Numbered from the stretch's first letter, positions 1 to 9,964 are shown. The stretch is DNA of 64,000 nt from Microbacterium karelineae (GCF_009745985.1 NZ_WFIX01000182.1:124001-188000); one strand, 5' to 3'. Made by a program: numbers and translations. The notes: generated from the sequence alone by a model not told the origin.

Positions 1-1
1 C

Positions 2-580
2 CGGCACGCGGGAGTCGTCCCCCGAGACGTCGACGCCCTGCTCGCTCTCACCGGGATCGGCGACTACACGGCCCGCGCCGTCGCCGTCTTCGCGTACGGC
101 GATCGCCACCCCGTCGTCGACACGAACACGCGGCGCGTGCTCGCGCGAGCGATCGACGGCTCGGCCCACCCGGGCGCGGCACACCGCCGCGACCTCGAGA
201 AGATGGCGGCGCTGCTGCCCGAGTCGGCCGGCGAGGCGGCGATCGTGAACGCCGCAGCCATGGAGCTCGGCCAGACCATCTGCACGGCCCGCGCGCCGCG
301 GTGCGGCGAATGCCCTGTGCGCGCCGAGTGCGCATGGGTGGCGGCCGGATCCCCCGCTACGCCGGACACGCGCCGGAAGCAGGCGCGCTACGAGGGCAGC
401 GACCGGCAGGCCCGCGGCATCGTCCTCGGCGCGCTGCGCGCCGCGGATCCCGAGCCGCTGCCAGCGGCGGCCCTGCTGATCGACTGGCCCGATCGCGCCC
501 AGCGCGACCGGGCGATCGCGTCGCTCTTCGACGACGGTCTCATCGCGTCGGACGGCGAGCTCGTGTCGCTGCCGCGCTGA
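2..580 (+). CDS. mutY: A/G-specific adenine glycosylase MutY (3' part)
   Basis: Base-excision repair glycosylase that removes adenine mispaired with 8-oxoguanine. The gene enters from the left edge; 192 C-terminal codons are present and open from position 2. Visible are the helix-hairpin-helix segment LTGIGDYTA, the catalytic-Asp segment VVDTN, and the four-cysteine 4Fe-4S loop with spacing C-x6-C-x2-C-x5-C (CTARAPRCGECPVRAEC). The usual MutY C-terminal NUDIX-like domain is absent; after the cluster there is only a short tail, as in many actinobacterial MutY proteins. It converges on rbfA with 4 bp between stop codons, too little for a separate terminator. Family assignment is firm; the start lies outside the window. 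Confidence 0.93.
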   Translation, partial: RHAGVVPRDVDALLALTGIGDYTARAVAVFAYGDRHPVVDTNTRRVLARAIDGSAHPGAAHRRDLEKMAALLPESAGEAAIVNAAAMELGQTICTARAPRCGECPVRAECAWVAAGSPATPDTRRKQARYEGSDRQARGIVLGALRAADPEPLPAAALLIDWPDRAQRDRAIASLFDDGLIASDGELVSLPR

Positions 581-584
581 CGCC

Positions 585-1019
585 TCAGGCCTCGTCGTCC
601 TCGTCGGGGTGCTTGTACGGGTCCTCGTCGCCCGCGTACTGCGCGGTCGCCGCGAGGCCGTGCACCTGCTCATCGCGCTCGCGCGCCTGGCGCAGCAGGT
701 CGGACAGGTGCGACGCCTCCTCCGGGAGCGCGTCGGCGATGAACTCGAGCGTCGGGGTGAGGCGCGTGTTCAGATGCCGACCGACCTCGCTGCGCAGCAG
801 GCCTGTCGCCGACCGCAGCGCGGCGGCCGTGCCCTCGCGCTCCTCGTCTGTCCCGTAGACCGTGTAGAAGACGCTGGCGTTCTGCAGATCGCCCGTGACG
901 CGCACATCGGTGATCGTCACGAAGCCGAGGCGCGGGTCGCGCAGCCCCTTCTGCAGGCGCTCCGACAGGATCACGCGAATGCGGTCGGCGACGCGCGCCT
1001 GCCGTTCGAAACCGGACAT
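585..1019 (-). CDS. rbfA: Ribosome-binding factor A
   Basis: Small KH-like 30S maturation factor that binds near the 5' end of 16S rRNA. The 144 aa length and the N-terminus (ADRIRVILSERLQKGLRDPR, then GFVTITDVRVTGDL) are typical of RbfA; the C-terminal tail is acidic. The ATG follows AAAGGA by 6 nt. It is the last gene of the nusA-ylxR-infB-rbfA block but is separated from infB by an 80 bp gap holding a 15 bp perfect hairpin, so its expression may be reduced relative to infB or driven separately. Confidence 0.95.
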   Translation of the reverse strand: MSGFERQARVADRIRVILSERLQKGLRDPRLGFVTITDVRVTGDLQNASVFYTVYGTDEEREGTAAALRSATGLLRSEVGRHLNTRLTPTLEFIADALPEEASHLSDLLRQARERDEQVHGLAATAQYAGDEDPYKHPDEDDEA

Positions 1020-1037
1020 GATGTTCCTTTCTCCAGA

Positions 1038-1081
1038 CGATCCTGCCGGGTGACCCGCGAAAGGGCCACCCGGCAGGATCG
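1038..1081 (-). terminator. Hairpin between infB and rbfA
   Basis: Perfect 15 bp inverted repeat (arms 1038-1052 and 1067-1081, arm sequence CGATCCTGCCGGGTG) with a 14 nt loop, placed between the infB stop and the rbfA ribosome binding site. There is no T-run after it on either strand. It could be a partial terminator, a processing site, or a structure that protects the infB 3' end. Confidence 0.6.
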
Positions 1082-1099
1082 ATCAGTGCGAGCTCCGCG

Positions 1100-3946
1100 T
1101 CAGTCGCGCGGCTTCTCGACCATCTCGGTCGTCTCGATCTCGTCGCCGATCTGGATGTCGTTGAACTTCCCGAGGCCGATACCGGCCTCGAAGTCGGTCT
1201 TGACCTCGGTCACGTCGTCCTTGAAACGACGCAGCGACTCGATGGCCAGGCCATCGGCGAGCACGACGCCGTCGCGGATGACGCGCGCCTTGGCGTTGCG
1301 CGTGATCGTGCCGCTGCGGACGATGACACCCGCGATGTTGCCGAACTTCGACGAGCGGAAGACCTCGCGGATCTCGGCGACACCCGACTGCACCTCCTCG
1401 AACTCGGGCTTGAGCATGCCCTTGAGCGAGGCCTCGACATCGTCGATCGCGTTGTAGATGACGTTGTAGAAGCGGGTGTCGACGCCCTCGCGCTGAGCGG
1501 CCTCGCGCGCCTTGGTGTCAGGACGCACATTGAAGCCGAGCACGATCGCGTTGTCGATCGTGGCGAGGTTGATGTCGCTCTCCGTGATCGCGCCGACACC
1601 GCGGTGGATGATCCGCAGCTGCACGCTGTCGTCGACCTCGATCTTGAGCAGCGCCTCCTCGAGCGCCTCGACGGCACCCGAGACGTCGCCCTTGATGATG
1701 AGGTTGAGCGACTCGACCTTGCCCTCTTCGAGCGCCTTCGTGAAGTCCTCGAGCGACATGCGCTTGCGCGCCTTCGCCAGGGCGGCGTTGCGCTCGACCG
1801 CCTCGCGCTTCTCGGCGATCTGACGAGCGGTGCGGTCGTCCTCGGGGACGAGGAACAGGTCGCCCGCGCGCGGGACCGAGTTGAGGCCCTGCACCTGGAC
1901 GGGACGCGACGGAGCCGCCTCCTGCACCCGGTCGCCGTGCTCGTCGATCATGGCGCGCACGCGGCCGAAGGCCGTGCCCGCGACGATCGGATCGCCGACC
2001 CGCAGCGTTCCGCCCTGCACGAGGACGGTCGCGACGGAACCGCGGCCCTTGTCGAGCTTCGCCTCGATCGCGATGCCGCGCGCCTCCTTGTGGGGGTTCG
2101 CGCGGAGGTCGAGGCCCGCGTCGGCCGTGAGGAGGACCGCGTCCAGGAGGTCCTGGATGCCGTCGCCCTTGATCGCCGACACGTCGACGAACATCACGTC
2201 GCCGCCGAACTCCTCGGCGACGAGGCCGTACTCGGTGAGCTGCGAACGCACCTTGGCCGGGTTGGCGTCGGGCTTGTCCACCTTGTTGACCGCGACCACG
2301 ACCGGAACGTCTGCCGCCTGGGCGTGGTTCAGCGCCTCGACCGTCTGCGGCATGATGCCGTCGTCGGCCGCGACGACGAGGATCGCGATGTCCGTGACAT
2401 CGGCACCGCGGGCTCGCATGGCTGTGAAGGCCTCGTGACCCGGGGTGTCGATGAACGTGATCGCGCGGTCGTGGCCGTCGTGCTCGGTCCAGATCTGGTA
2501 GGCGCCGATGTGCTGCGTGATGCCGCCGGCCTCGCCCTCGATCACCGTCGTGTTCCGGATCGCGTCGAGCAGCCTGGTCTTACCGTGGTCGACGTGACCC
2601 ATCACGGTCACCACGGGAGGACGGATCTCGAGGTTCTCGTCGTCCTCTTCGAGCTCTTCCTGCTCGAGGTTGAGGCCGAAGCTCTCCAGGAGCTCCTTGT
2701 CCTCGTCCTCGGGCGAGACGACCTCGACCTTGTAGCCGATCTCGGCGCCCAGCACCTCGAACGTGGACTCGTCGAGCGACTCGGTCGCCGTCGCCATCTC
2801 ACCGAGGTGGAACAGGACCGTGACGAGGTTGCCGGGGGGAACCGGCACACCGTGCATCTGCTCGATCTTCTCAGCGAAGTCGGCGATCGACGCGCCGCGG
2901 CGCATGCGGATGACCGTGTTGCCGTCGCCGCGGGGAACCTTGACGCCGCCGACGACGGGAGCCTGCCGCATCTCGAATTCCTGGCGCTTCGCCCGACGCG
3001 ACTTGCGCTGACGCGACTTGCCGCCGCCCTTGCCGAAGGCGCCGGCCGTGCCGCCGCGACGGCCACCCGGGCCGGGACGACCCGCGAAGCCGCCACCGGG
3101 GCGGAAGCCGCCGGCACCCGCACCGCCGCCTGCGCCGGGACCGCCGCCGCCGGGACGCTGCTGGAACGGCGCGCCGCCGCCCGGACGACCGCCACCGCCA
3201 CCAGGACGACCACGACCGCCGCCGCCCGGACGACCGCCGGGCTTCGGGGCGCCGGGACGCGGTGCCTGCGGCTTCGGGGGCCGCGGGATGTTGCCGGGGC
3301 TGGGACGCTGCCCCATGCCCTGCGCGGACGAGTACGGGTTGTTGCCGGGACGGGGGCCGTCCGGACGCTTGCCCATGCCCTGCGACGAGCTGAAGGGGTT
3401 GTTGCCGGGGCGAGCCTGGCCGGGCTTGGGGGCGCCCGGTGCGGCGCTCCCGCCGGGCTTCGGCGCGCCGGAGGCCGCACCGGGCTTCGGAGCACCCGAG
3501 GCTGCGCCACCGGGCCTCGGAGCACCCGGAGCGGGCGCCTCGGACGTGCGCGCGGGCGCCGGCGCGGCCGCGCCGGGCGACGGAGCCGAGCTGCCCGGTG
3601 AAGGAGCCGCGCTGCCGGGCGAAGGAGCCGACGACGGCTTCTTCGCGGGCTCGGGCTTCTTCTGGGCGGGCTTCGGCCCGGGCGTGGGGGCGCCTGGCTT
3701 CGCGCCGGACGGGGCACGGCCGGCGCCCGGCTTCGGGGCGCCGCCCTTCGCCGCGGGCTTCGCGGCGTCGGCGGGCTTCGCGGAGCCATCGGCCTCGAAC
3801 GCAGCGCGCAGCTTGCGCGCGACGGGCGGCTCGACGGTCGACGAGGGGCTCTTGACGAACTCGCCGAGCTCCTTCAGCTTCGCGAGCGCCGTCTTGCTGT
3901 CGACGCCGAGCTCGGCCGCGATCTCATGTACGCGTGGTTTTGCCAC
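1100..3946 (-). CDS. infB: Translation initiation factor IF-2
   Basis: GTPase that delivers initiator tRNA to the 30S subunit and promotes subunit joining. The protein is 948 aa. It has an IF2 N-terminal helix (residues 1-50), a roughly 270-residue Pro/Gly/Ala/Lys-rich linker full of PGAPKPG-like repeats, then the G domain starting with GHVDHGKT near residue 450, followed by DTPGHEAF and [10 protein letters not shown], and domains II-IV. The start is a GTG behind AGGAG; the ribosome binding site abuts the foot of an 11 bp hairpin (3953-3980). The long low-complexity linker is usual for high-GC actinobacteria and generates long spurious ORFs on the other strand. Confidence 0.97.
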   Translation of the reverse strand: MAKPRVHEIAAELGVDSKTALAKLKELGEFVKSPSSTVEPPVARKLRAAFEADGSAKPADAAKPAAKGGAPKPGAGRAPSGAKPGAPTPGPKPAQKKPEPAKKPSSAPSPGSAAPSPGSSAPSPGAAAPAPARTSEAPAPGAPRPGGAASGAPKPGAASGAPKPGGSAAPGAPKPGQARPGNNPFSSSQGMGKRPDGPRPGNNPYSSAQGMGQRPSPGNIPRPPKPQAPRPGAPKPGGRPGGGGRGRPGGGGGRPGGGAPFQQRPGGGGPGAGGGAGAGGFRPGGGFAGRPGPGGRRGGTAGAFGKGGGKSRQRKSRRAKRQEFEMRQAPVVGGVKVPRGDGNTVIRMRRGASIADFAEKIEQMHGVPVPPGNLVTVLFHLGEMATATESLDESTFEVLGAEIGYKVEVVSPEDEDKELLESFGLNLEQEELEEDDENLEIRPPVVTVMGHVDHGKTRLLDAIRNTTVIEGEAGGITQHIGAYQIWTEHDGHDRAITFIDTPGHEAFTAMRARGADVTDIAILVVAADDGIMPQTVEALNHAQAADVPVVVAVNKVDKPDANPAKVRSQLTEYGLVAEEFGGDVMFVDVSAIKGDGIQDLLDAVLLTADAGLDLRANPHKEARGIAIEAKLDKGRGSVATVLVQGGTLRVGDPIVAGTAFGRVRAMIDEHGDRVQEAAPSRPVQVQGLNSVPRAGDLFLVPEDDRTARQIAEKREAVERNAALAKARKRMSLEDFTKALEEGKVESLNLIIKGDVSGAVEALEEALLKIEVDDSVQLRIIHRGVGAITESDINLATIDNAIVLGFNVRPDTKAREAAQREGVDTRFYNVIYNAIDDVEASLKGMLKPEFEEVQSGVAEIREVFRSSKFGNIAGVIVRSGTITRNAKARVIRDGVVLADGLAIESLRRFKDDVTEVKTDFEAGIGLGKFNDIQIGDEIETTEMVEKPRD

Positions 3947-3952
3947 AATTCT

Positions 3953-3980
3953 CCTGTCTGGGCGAGGCTGCCCAGACAGG
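3953..3980 (-). promoter_or_regulatory. Hairpin directly upstream of the infB ribosome binding site
   Basis: Perfect 11 bp inverted repeat (arms 3953-3963 and 3970-3980, CCTGTCTGGGC) with a 6 nt loop, lying between ylxR and infB and touching the infB Shine-Dalgarno sequence. It could be an intra-operon attenuator, an RNase site, or a translational control element for IF-2. Function is inferred from position only. Confidence 0.5.
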
Positions 3981-4005
3981 GCAGACCTCTAAAGGCGGAC
4001 GGGTC

Positions 4006-4278
4006 TCATTTCGAGCCGTTCACTTGATTTCCATAGCTGTTCAGCCGTTCCTCGAGTGTCTGCGTGTCAAGTGGCCCCGACACGCGGAGTGCTCGTACGA
4101 ATGCGCGCCTCTGGAGGGCCAGTTCGACGCACGTACGATCCGGGTGCACCCACGCGCCCCTCCCCGGCATCGAACCGGGCTCGTCGATGATGAGCCGGGA
4201 ATCGGTGGCGATCACCCGCAGAAGAGCGGATCGGGAGGCACGAGCGCGGCATCCGACGCACGTTCGTACGGGTTCCAT
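4006..4278 (-). CDS. ylxR: YlxR/RnpM family RNA-binding protein
   Basis: About 90 aa protein with the YlxR hallmark RTCVGCRAR at the N-terminus and GRGAWVHPD in the middle. Members bind RNA and have been reported as modulators of RNase P in Bacillus (RnpM). I chose the ATG at 4278, which has GAGG 8 nt upstream, rather than an in-frame GTG 21 bp further up. It sits between nusA and infB, the conserved position for this family. Confidence 0.88.
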   Translation of the reverse strand: MEPVRTCVGCRARASRSALLRVIATDSRLIIDEPGSMPGRGAWVHPDRTCVELALQRRAFVRALRVSGPLDTQTLEERLNSYGNQVNGSK

Positions 4279-4318
4279 CCTACACGCCTCGTATCGCACG
4301 GCCGCCCTGGGCGCGGCG

Positions 4319-5308
4319 TCAGTCCTCGTCGAGGATGCTGTCGGGCTGGATATCGATCTTCGCGCCCGTGAGCTTCGCGGCGAGTCGGGCGTTCTGGCCC
4401 TCCTTGCCGATCGCGAGCGAGAGCTGGTAGTCGGGAACGAGCGCGCGCACGGCCTTCGTCTTCTCGTCGAGGACGAACGCCGAAGACACCTTGGCAGGGC
4501 TGAGCGCGTGGGCGACGAACGAGGCGAGATCGGGGTCGTAGTCGACGATGTCGATCTTCTCGCCGCCCAGCTCGTCCTGCACGGCGCGGACGCGCCGGCC
4601 GAGTTCGCCGATGCATGAGCCCTTGGCGTTGATCGACGCGTCGCGTGCTACGACGGCCATCTTCGTGCGGTGGCCCGCCTCGCGGGCGAGCGAGGTGATC
4701 TCGACGAGACCCGAGGCGATCTCGGGCACCTCGAGCGCGAACAGCTTTCGCACGAGCCCGGGGTGCGTGCGCGAGACGGTGATCGACGGGCCCTTCGGGC
4801 CGCGCGAGACGCTCGTGACGAACACACGAAGGCGGGTGCCGTGCGGGTACTCCTCGCCGGGGACCTGCTCCTCGGGCGGGAGGATCGCCTCGACCGTGCC
4901 GAGGTCGATGTGGATCATGCGGGGGTTGGGGCCCTGCTGCACGACCCCGGCGACGATGTCACCCTCCTTGCCACGGAACTCACCCAGCACGGCGTCGTCG
5001 GCGATGTCACGGAGCCGCTGGCTGATGACCTGCTTCGCGGCGTAGGCGGCGATGCGCCCGAAGTCCTCGGGGTTCTGCTCCTCCTCGCCGACGACCGCTC
5101 CGTCTTCGTCGGTGACGGGGGTCAGCACGGCGACGTGGCCGGTCTTGCGGTCGAGCTCGGCACGCGCGCCGTCGGGCACCTCGCCGCTCTGCGTCACATG
5201 CTTCGCGAAGGCGGTGAGCACGGCCTGTTCGATGATCGCGGCGAGCTCATCGAACGGAATCTCCTTCTCACGCTCGATCGAACGCAACAGAGCAAGATCG
5301 ATCTCCAC
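4319..5308 (-). CDS. nusA: Transcription termination/antitermination factor NusA
   Basis: Binds RNA polymerase and nascent RNA, affecting pausing, termination and rRNA antitermination. The order is an N-terminal RNAP-binding domain, an S1 domain (GDIVAGVV near residue 125) and two KH domains (SRTHPGLVRKLF; LSLAIGKEGQNARLAAKLTG near the C-terminus). There are no C-terminal acidic repeats, as is usual outside Proteobacteria. The start was set at GTG 5308 because GGGAGG lies 5 nt upstream; this gives 329 aa and removes nine N-terminal residues of the longest reading. rimP, the normal upstream neighbour, is missing from this position. Confidence 0.95.
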   Translation of the reverse strand: MEIDLALLRSIEREKEIPFDELAAIIEQAVLTAFAKHVTQSGEVPDGARAELDRKTGHVAVLTPVTDEDGAVVGEEEQNPEDFGRIAAYAAKQVISQRLRDIADDAVLGEFRGKEGDIVAGVVQQGPNPRMIHIDLGTVEAILPPEEQVPGEEYPHGTRLRVFVTSVSRGPKGPSITVSRTHPGLVRKLFALEVPEIASGLVEITSLAREAGHRTKMAVVARDASINAKGSCIGELGRRVRAVQDELGGEKIDIVDYDPDLASFVAHALSPAKVSSAFVLDEKTKAVRALVPDYQLSLAIGKEGQNARLAAKLTGAKIDIQPDSILDED

Positions 5309-5405
5309 AGCAGCCTCCCTATTCAGCTCTCCCACGCGGCCGTCTCTCGCACCGGTGGCGTCTCGACGATACCGGATCCGTCCCGCGGCTGAGCTGTGCG
5401 AACAC

Positions 5406-5445
5406 GCCGAGGGCCCGACCCCTGGTGGGGAGTCGGGCCCTCGGC
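5406..5445 (-). terminator. Terminator hairpin after the NucH-like nuclease gene
   Basis: Perfect 14 bp G+C-rich inverted repeat (arms 5406-5419 and 5432-5445, GCCGAGGGCCCGAC) with a 12 nt loop, starting 11 bp after the nuclease stop codon and ending about 100 bp before nusA. No T-run follows. It probably isolates the nusA block from the nuclease gene. Confidence 0.8.
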
Positions 5446-5456
5446 GGGATGTGCGA

Positions 5457-8033
5457 TCAGAGTCGGTCGACGTTCAGGCCCCATCCCTTGCCCACGCCGT
5501 TCCCGTTGCCGAGGCCCTTGCCCTTGCCCCGCCCCTTGCCGGGGTGCTCGGGAGCCTCCGCGGAGGCCACCTCGATGCCGACGACGATCGGGTTGTGGTC
5601 GCTCGCGCGGAAGACGGTTTCGTCGTAGAGCAGCGTCGCGTTGTAGTTGTACCGGCTGTACTCGTAGCCGACCTGCTCCTGCGCGTTGATCTGCCAGACG
5701 TCGACGCCTGTCACGGCCTCGAGCGCGGCGCCGTTGGCGAAGACGTGGTCGAGCGAACCCGACATGCCGTCGTAGACGTAGGTCGCCTCGCCGCCGTTGA
5801 GGGCGTAGTTGAGGTTGGTGTAGCCCGCGCCCTCGATCGTGCGCGCCGGGTCCTCCGCCGCGTACGCGTTGAAGTCGCCCGTGAGGAAGACCCCGTCGAT
5901 GCCCGTGGCCTCGCGCACGTCGTCCGCGAAGGCGACGAGCGAGGACGCCTGCGCGATGCGGTCGGGGTTGGCCTTGCCCTGGCCCGTGCCGTCGTCGACG
6001 CCGGAGCCCTTCGACTTGAGGTGGTTCGACGCCACCAGGAACGCGTCGTCATCGCTCGCGCCTCGGGCCTTGAAGCCCTGGAACAGCGGCTCGCGCGCGT
6101 TGACGAACGCCGGGTCGCCCGTGAGGATGTGCGAGTCTCCGACGAGCTCGACGTCAGCCGTGCGGAAGATGAACGCGTTGCGGATCACGTCTTCCTCGGC
6201 CGGCACCTCGTCGGGGCTCGCGGCGTAGCCCCACACGCCGTCGCCGTCGCGCTCGTTCAGCGCGGCGACGAGCGTCGCGACCGCGGCGTCGCGGTCCTTC
6301 CCGAAGGCGGCGGAGTTCTCGATCTCCTGGAGCGAGACGATCGAGGCGCCCATCGTGCTGATCGCGTTCACGATCTTCGCCTCCTGCCGCGCGAAGCTCT
6401 CGTCGGTCGCGGCGCCGCGCGGGCCGTTCGGCTCGCAGCGGTTCGACCCGATCGGCGTGCCCTCCCGGTCGTCGTACGTCGTGCACGTGCCGAGCCCCGA
6501 CTCCACGAAGTCGGCCGCGGTCGTCGGGAAGTAGTTCAGGACGTTGAAGTTCGCGATCGAGATGTCCCCGCCGACGTCCTGAGGCTCGGCATTCGCCGCG
6601 CGCTCGTCGCCGAACGTGACGACCTCGGATCCGTCGCCCACGATGGGCGTCGTGGGCTGCAGTCGCCATCCGCCGTAGCGGTAGTCGAGGACGACGGGCT
6701 GGACGAACTCGACCTCGGCGCCGACGCGCACGGGCGAGTCGAGGGTGAGGTACGAGAGCGGCTCGTCCGTACGGCTGCTGAAGTTGGTGCTGCGCGCGTC
6801 GTCGAGCGTGATCGACCGCGCGGCGTTCTCGGCGAGCGCCGCGTCGATCGCCTCGGCGTCGTGCGGGTCGATGTCGGCCGTCGGCTGTCGCAGCGGCTCG
6901 TCCCCGTGCGCGAGCAGGAAGCTCCCGTAGAAGTTCGCGTCGTAGTTGTCGCTCACCGTGAAGGGCGCGTCGAGCTGGACGAGCTCGCTCTCGTGCGCTT
7001 CCCTGCCCTCGTCCGTCGCGATCTGCTCCCAGTCGGTGAGCGGTTCGATCGCCCCGAGATCGCCCTCGAGCACCTCGATGTCGTCGACCGTGATCTCGGT
7101 GAGCCCGTCGTATTCGCTGACCTCGCCCGTCACCCGCACGCTCTCGCCGATCTCGGCGCGCGCGTTCTCGCCCCAGACGAAGATCGCGTCGGAGGCGCCG
7201 TCGGACGGGTCGCCCGCGGGATCCTGCAGCGTGAAGCCGTTGAAGCCGCCCTCGCGCCAGTCGGCCGTGACGACGCCCTCGACGATGACGGTCGCGCCCT
7301 GGTGCTCGCTCGCATCGCCCGTGCCCTGCACCTCGGCGATCGACAGGGCGATCGGATCGGTCGGCGTGGGGTCGGGATCCTCGGATCCGCCATCGCCGCC
7401 CGCGCTCGCCGGCGTCGGCGCGCCGACCGTGAAGTCGGCGGAGTTGTCGTCGCTGTCGGCGCCGTCGGCGCCGCGCGACGCGCTCGTCGAGTTGCTGAGG
7501 CCGCCGGCCGCATCCTGCTCGTAGGAGGCAGCGGATCCGTAGCCGACCATGTCGACGAGGCCCTCCGCGCCCGCGAGGTCGCCCTCGGTCGCGGGGAAGG
7601 CGCCGTCGCCCTCGTAGAGGTAGACACGCCCGCTCGAGGCGGACATGTTCATGGAGCCCGTCTGGTCGGCCGCCGGGAGGGCCTCGCCCGCCCCGCTGCC
7701 CGCCGCGAGCTGCACGAGGAAGTGCGTGCCCGGCTCGACTGTGCCCTCGAGGGCGAGCGTGCCGCCCGACCCGCCCGCAGCCGACTTGTACTCGAGCCGC
7801 AGGCCCGCGAGGTCGATCTCGGCGTCCGTCGGGTTGAAGAGCTCGACGAAGTCGTGCGTCAGGGGCGCGCCGCTGTTGCCGCCGCCTCCGTACACCTCGC
7901 TGATGACGAGGCCGGATCCGTCAGGTGCGGCGACGGCCGCCGCCGGGACGGCGACGAGGCCGCCGAGCGCCAGCCCGGCGCTCGCGAGCGCGGCCGCACC
8001 GCGGCGCGCGTGGGGTCGTGTCTGCTGTGACAT
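5457..8033 (-). CDS. Secreted NucH/ExeM-type extracellular nuclease
   Basis: Predicted exported nuclease of 858 aa. It has a signal peptide (twin Arg, hydrophobic stretch ending AVAAP near residue 36), a lamin-tail domain (about 38-160; VISEVYGGGGNSG, DFVELFNPT), an OB-like domain (about 235-345) and a C-terminal endonuclease/exonuclease/phosphatase domain (about 540-850). The last shows IANFNVLNYFP, VSLQEIEN, ASNHLKSKG, LTGDFNAY and SDHNPIVV, the expected metal and phosphate ligands. It ends in a Gly/Lys-rich tail with no sortase motif. The likely role is degradation of extracellular DNA for phosphate or nucleosides, or biofilm remodelling. It occupies the place where rimP would be expected before nusA, with its own promoter region and terminator. 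Confidence 0.88.
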   Translation of the reverse strand: MSQQTRPHARRGAAALASAGLALGGLVAVPAAAVAAPDGSGLVISEVYGGGGNSGAPLTHDFVELFNPTDAEIDLAGLRLEYKSAAGGSGGTLALEGTVEPGTHFLVQLAAGSGAGEALPAADQTGSMNMSASSGRVYLYEGDGAFPATEGDLAGAEGLVDMVGYGSAASYEQDAAGGLSNSTSASRGADGADSDDNSADFTVGAPTPASAGGDGGSEDPDPTPTDPIALSIAEVQGTGDASEHQGATVIVEGVVTADWREGGFNGFTLQDPAGDPSDGASDAIFVWGENARAEIGESVRVTGEVSEYDGLTEITVDDIEVLEGDLGAIEPLTDWEQIATDEGREAHESELVQLDAPFTVSDNYDANFYGSFLLAHGDEPLRQPTADIDPHDAEAIDAALAENAARSITLDDARSTNFSSRTDEPLSYLTLDSPVRVGAEVEFVQPVVLDYRYGGWRLQPTTPIVGDGSEVVTFGDERAANAEPQDVGGDISIANFNVLNYFPTTAADFVESGLGTCTTYDDREGTPIGSNRCEPNGPRGAATDESFARQEAKIVNAISTMGASIVSLQEIENSAAFGKDRDAAVATLVAALNERDGDGVWGYAASPDEVPAEEDVIRNAFIFRTADVELVGDSHILTGDPAFVNAREPLFQGFKARGASDDDAFLVASNHLKSKGSGVDDGTGQGKANPDRIAQASSLVAFADDVREATGIDGVFLTGDFNAYAAEDPARTIEGAGYTNLNYALNGGEATYVYDGMSGSLDHVFANGAALEAVTGVDVWQINAQEQVGYEYSRYNYNATLLYDETVFRASDHNPIVVGIEVASAEAPEHPGKGRGKGKGLGNGNGVGKGWGLNVDRL

Positions 8034-8068
8034 GCGTGAGGGTCTCCCAGTAGAGCTGATCGGATTCG

Positions 8069-8084
8069 GCCGACGAACGTCGGC
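8069..8084. promoter_or_regulatory. Palindrome upstream of the nuclease gene
   Basis: GCCGACGAACGTCGGC, two 7 bp arms with a 2 bp centre, 36 bp upstream of the nuclease start. Position and symmetry suit a dimeric regulator site. No regulator is identified and no PHO-box-like repeat is recognisable. Confidence 0.35.
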
Positions 8085-8109
8085 AACCTCCGAATGGTGC
8101 CACCGACGT

Positions 8110-8148
8110 GTTTCCCGAACCTATCCACCAGGTGGCCAGGAGGGAAAC
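8110..8148. other. Nested inverted repeats between proS and the nuclease gene
   Basis: Outer arms GTTTCCC (8110-8116) and GGGAAAC (8142-8148) enclose the small palindrome CCACCAGGTGG (8125-8135). It lies about 50 bp after the proS stop codon and about 80 bp before the nuclease start. It could be a proS terminator or part of the nuclease control region. Confidence 0.4.
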
Positions 8149-8197
8149 TGCCCCTGATCCTGCCGGAGACCCCCGACATTCCTCCCGCGCCGCGCCC

Positions 8198-9964
8198 CTA
8201 CGCCGTGAGACGGGCGACGGCATCCGCGAGCGGGATCGTCTCGCGCTCCCCCGTGCGGCGGTCCCAGAGCTCGACCTCGCCGTCCTTCGCGCCGCGTCCG
8301 ACCACGACGAGCTGCGGCACCCCGATCAGCTCGGCGTCGCCGAACTTCACGCCGGGAGACGCCTTCGGGCGGTCGTCGAAGAGCACGTCCCTGCCCGCGA
8401 CCTCGAGGGCGGCGATCAGCTCGTCGGCGAGGTCATAGGCCTCCTGGCCCTTGCCCGTCGCGACGACGTGCACGTCGAACGGCGCGATCTGCGCGGGCCA
8501 GATGAGGCCTCGCTCGTCGCTCAGGAGCTCGGCGATGATCGCGAGCACGCGCGTGACGCCGATGCCGTACGAGCCCATCGTCACGGTGACCTGCTTGCCG
8601 TTCTCGTCGAGGACCTTGAGCCCGAGCGCCTCGGCGTACTTGCGGCCGAGCTGGAAGACGTGCCCGATCTCCATGCCGCGCTCGAGGCGCACGGGGCCGG
8701 ATCCGTCCGGCGCCGGATCTCCTGCGCGCACGTTCGCGACCTCGACGAAGCCGTCGGCCGTGAAGTCACGGCCGGCGACGAGCCCCGACACGTGGCGATC
8801 GACCGCGTTCGCACCCGTGATCCAGCGCGTTCCGTCCACGATGCGCGGGTCGAGGAGGTAGCGGATCCCCGTCGCCGACTCCTCCCCGAGGAACGTCCCA
8901 TCGGCGGTCCACGGCCCGATGAAGCCGCGCACGAGAAGCGGGTGCTTCGCGATGTCCTCCGCCGTCGCCGGCTCGACCTCGGCCGGGGCGAAGGCGACCT
9001 CGACCCGCTTGTCGTCGACGCCGCGGTCGCCGGGGATGCCGACGACGATGATCTCGCGCTCGCCGCCCGGATGCGTCAGGGCCAGCACGACGTTCTTCAG
9101 CGTGTGCGCGGCCGTCCAGCCGCCCTCGGGCGCGCCGGGAACGGCCTCGTTGGCGTGGGCGACGAGCGTGTCGATCGTCGTCGTGCCCGGCGAGTCGTAG
9201 ACGGCGGGGGCGGGGGCGTCGTCGAAGCCGATCGCGTCGGGCACCAGGGTTGTGAACGCCTCGACGTTGGCGGCGTACCCGCCGTCGCTGCGGACGAAGG
9301 TGTCCTCACCGACGGGAGTCGGGTGCAGGAACTCCTCGCTGCGCGATCCGCCCATGGCGCCCGCATCGGCCTGCACGATCTCGTACTCGACGCCGAGGCG
9401 CTGGAAGATGCGCTCGTACGCGTCGCGCTGCGCTTCGTAGCTCGCGTCGAGGCCCGCGTCCGTGTGATCGAACGAGTACGCGTCCTTCATCGTGAACTCG
9501 CGGCCGCGCAGCAGGCCCGCGCGCGGCCTGGCCTCGTCGCGGTACTTGTCCTGGATCTGATAGATCGTCAGCGGCAGGTCCTTGTACGAGGTGTAGAGGT
9601 CCTTCACGAGCAGCGTGAACGCCTCCTCGTGAGTGGGGGCGAGGAGGTAGTCGCCCTGCTTGCGGTCCTGCAGCCGGAACAGGCCGTCGCCGTACTCCGT
9701 CCAGCGGCCCGTCTGCTCGTACGGCTCGCGGGGCATCAGCGCGGGAAAGTGCACCTCCTGCGCGCCGGCCGCCTCCATCTCCTCGCGCACGATCTTCTCG
9801 ATGCGCGTCTTCACGCGCAGGCCGAGCGGCAGCCAGGCGAAGATGCCGGGGGCCTGGCGCCGGATGTATCCCGCGCGCACCAGCAGACGGTGACTGCGCA
9901 CCTCCGCATCGGCGGGATCTTCACGGAGCGTGCGAACGAAGAGCTTAGACAGACGGGTGACCAC
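8198..9964 (-). CDS. proS: Prolyl-tRNA synthetase, bacterial type
   Basis: Class II synthetase charging tRNA-Pro; 588 aa, the size of ProS with the editing insertion. The N-terminal catalytic core shows motif 2 ([20 protein letters not shown]) and motif 3 (GSYGIGVTR). Between them lies a YbaK-like insertion domain (about residues 230-400) that hydrolyses mischarged Ala-tRNA-Pro, and a C-terminal anticodon-binding domain follows. It is transcribed away from the oxidoreductase gene at 10031. The stop is TAG at 8198. Confidence 0.97.
   Translation of the reverse strand: MVTRLSKLFVRTLREDPADAEVRSHRLLVRAGYIRRQAPGIFAWLPLGLRVKTRIEKIVREEMEAAGAQEVHFPALMPREPYEQTGRWTEYGDGLFRLQDRKQGDYLLAPTHEEAFTLLVKDLYTSYKDLPLTIYQIQDKYRDEARPRAGLLRGREFTMKDAYSFDHTDAGLDASYEAQRDAYERIFQRLGVEYEIVQADAGAMGGSRSEEFLHPTPVGEDTFVRSDGGYAANVEAFTTLVPDAIGFDDAPAPAVYDSPGTTTIDTLVAHANEAVPGAPEGGWTAAHTLKNVVLALTHPGGEREIIVVGIPGDRGVDDKRVEVAFAPAEVEPATAEDIAKHPLLVRGFIGPWTADGTFLGEESATGIRYLLDPRIVDGTRWITGANAVDRHVSGLVAGRDFTADGFVEVANVRAGDPAPDGSGPVRLERGMEIGHVFQLGRKYAEALGLKVLDENGKQVTVTMGSYGIGVTRVLAIIAELLSDERGLIWPAQIAPFDVHVVATGKGQEAYDLADELIAALEVAGRDVLFDDRPKASPGVKFGDAELIGVPQLVVVGRGAKDGEVELWDRRTGERETIPLADAVARLTA

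Noticed and set aside
1604-3601. 665-codon open frame opposite infB
   Set aside because: Antisense to the IF-2 linker and G domain; composition-driven in high-GC DNA, no family resemblance.
5052-8030. 992-codon open frame opposite nusA and the nuclease
   Set aside because: Runs across two well-supported genes on the other strand; Arg/Val-rich low-complexity translation.
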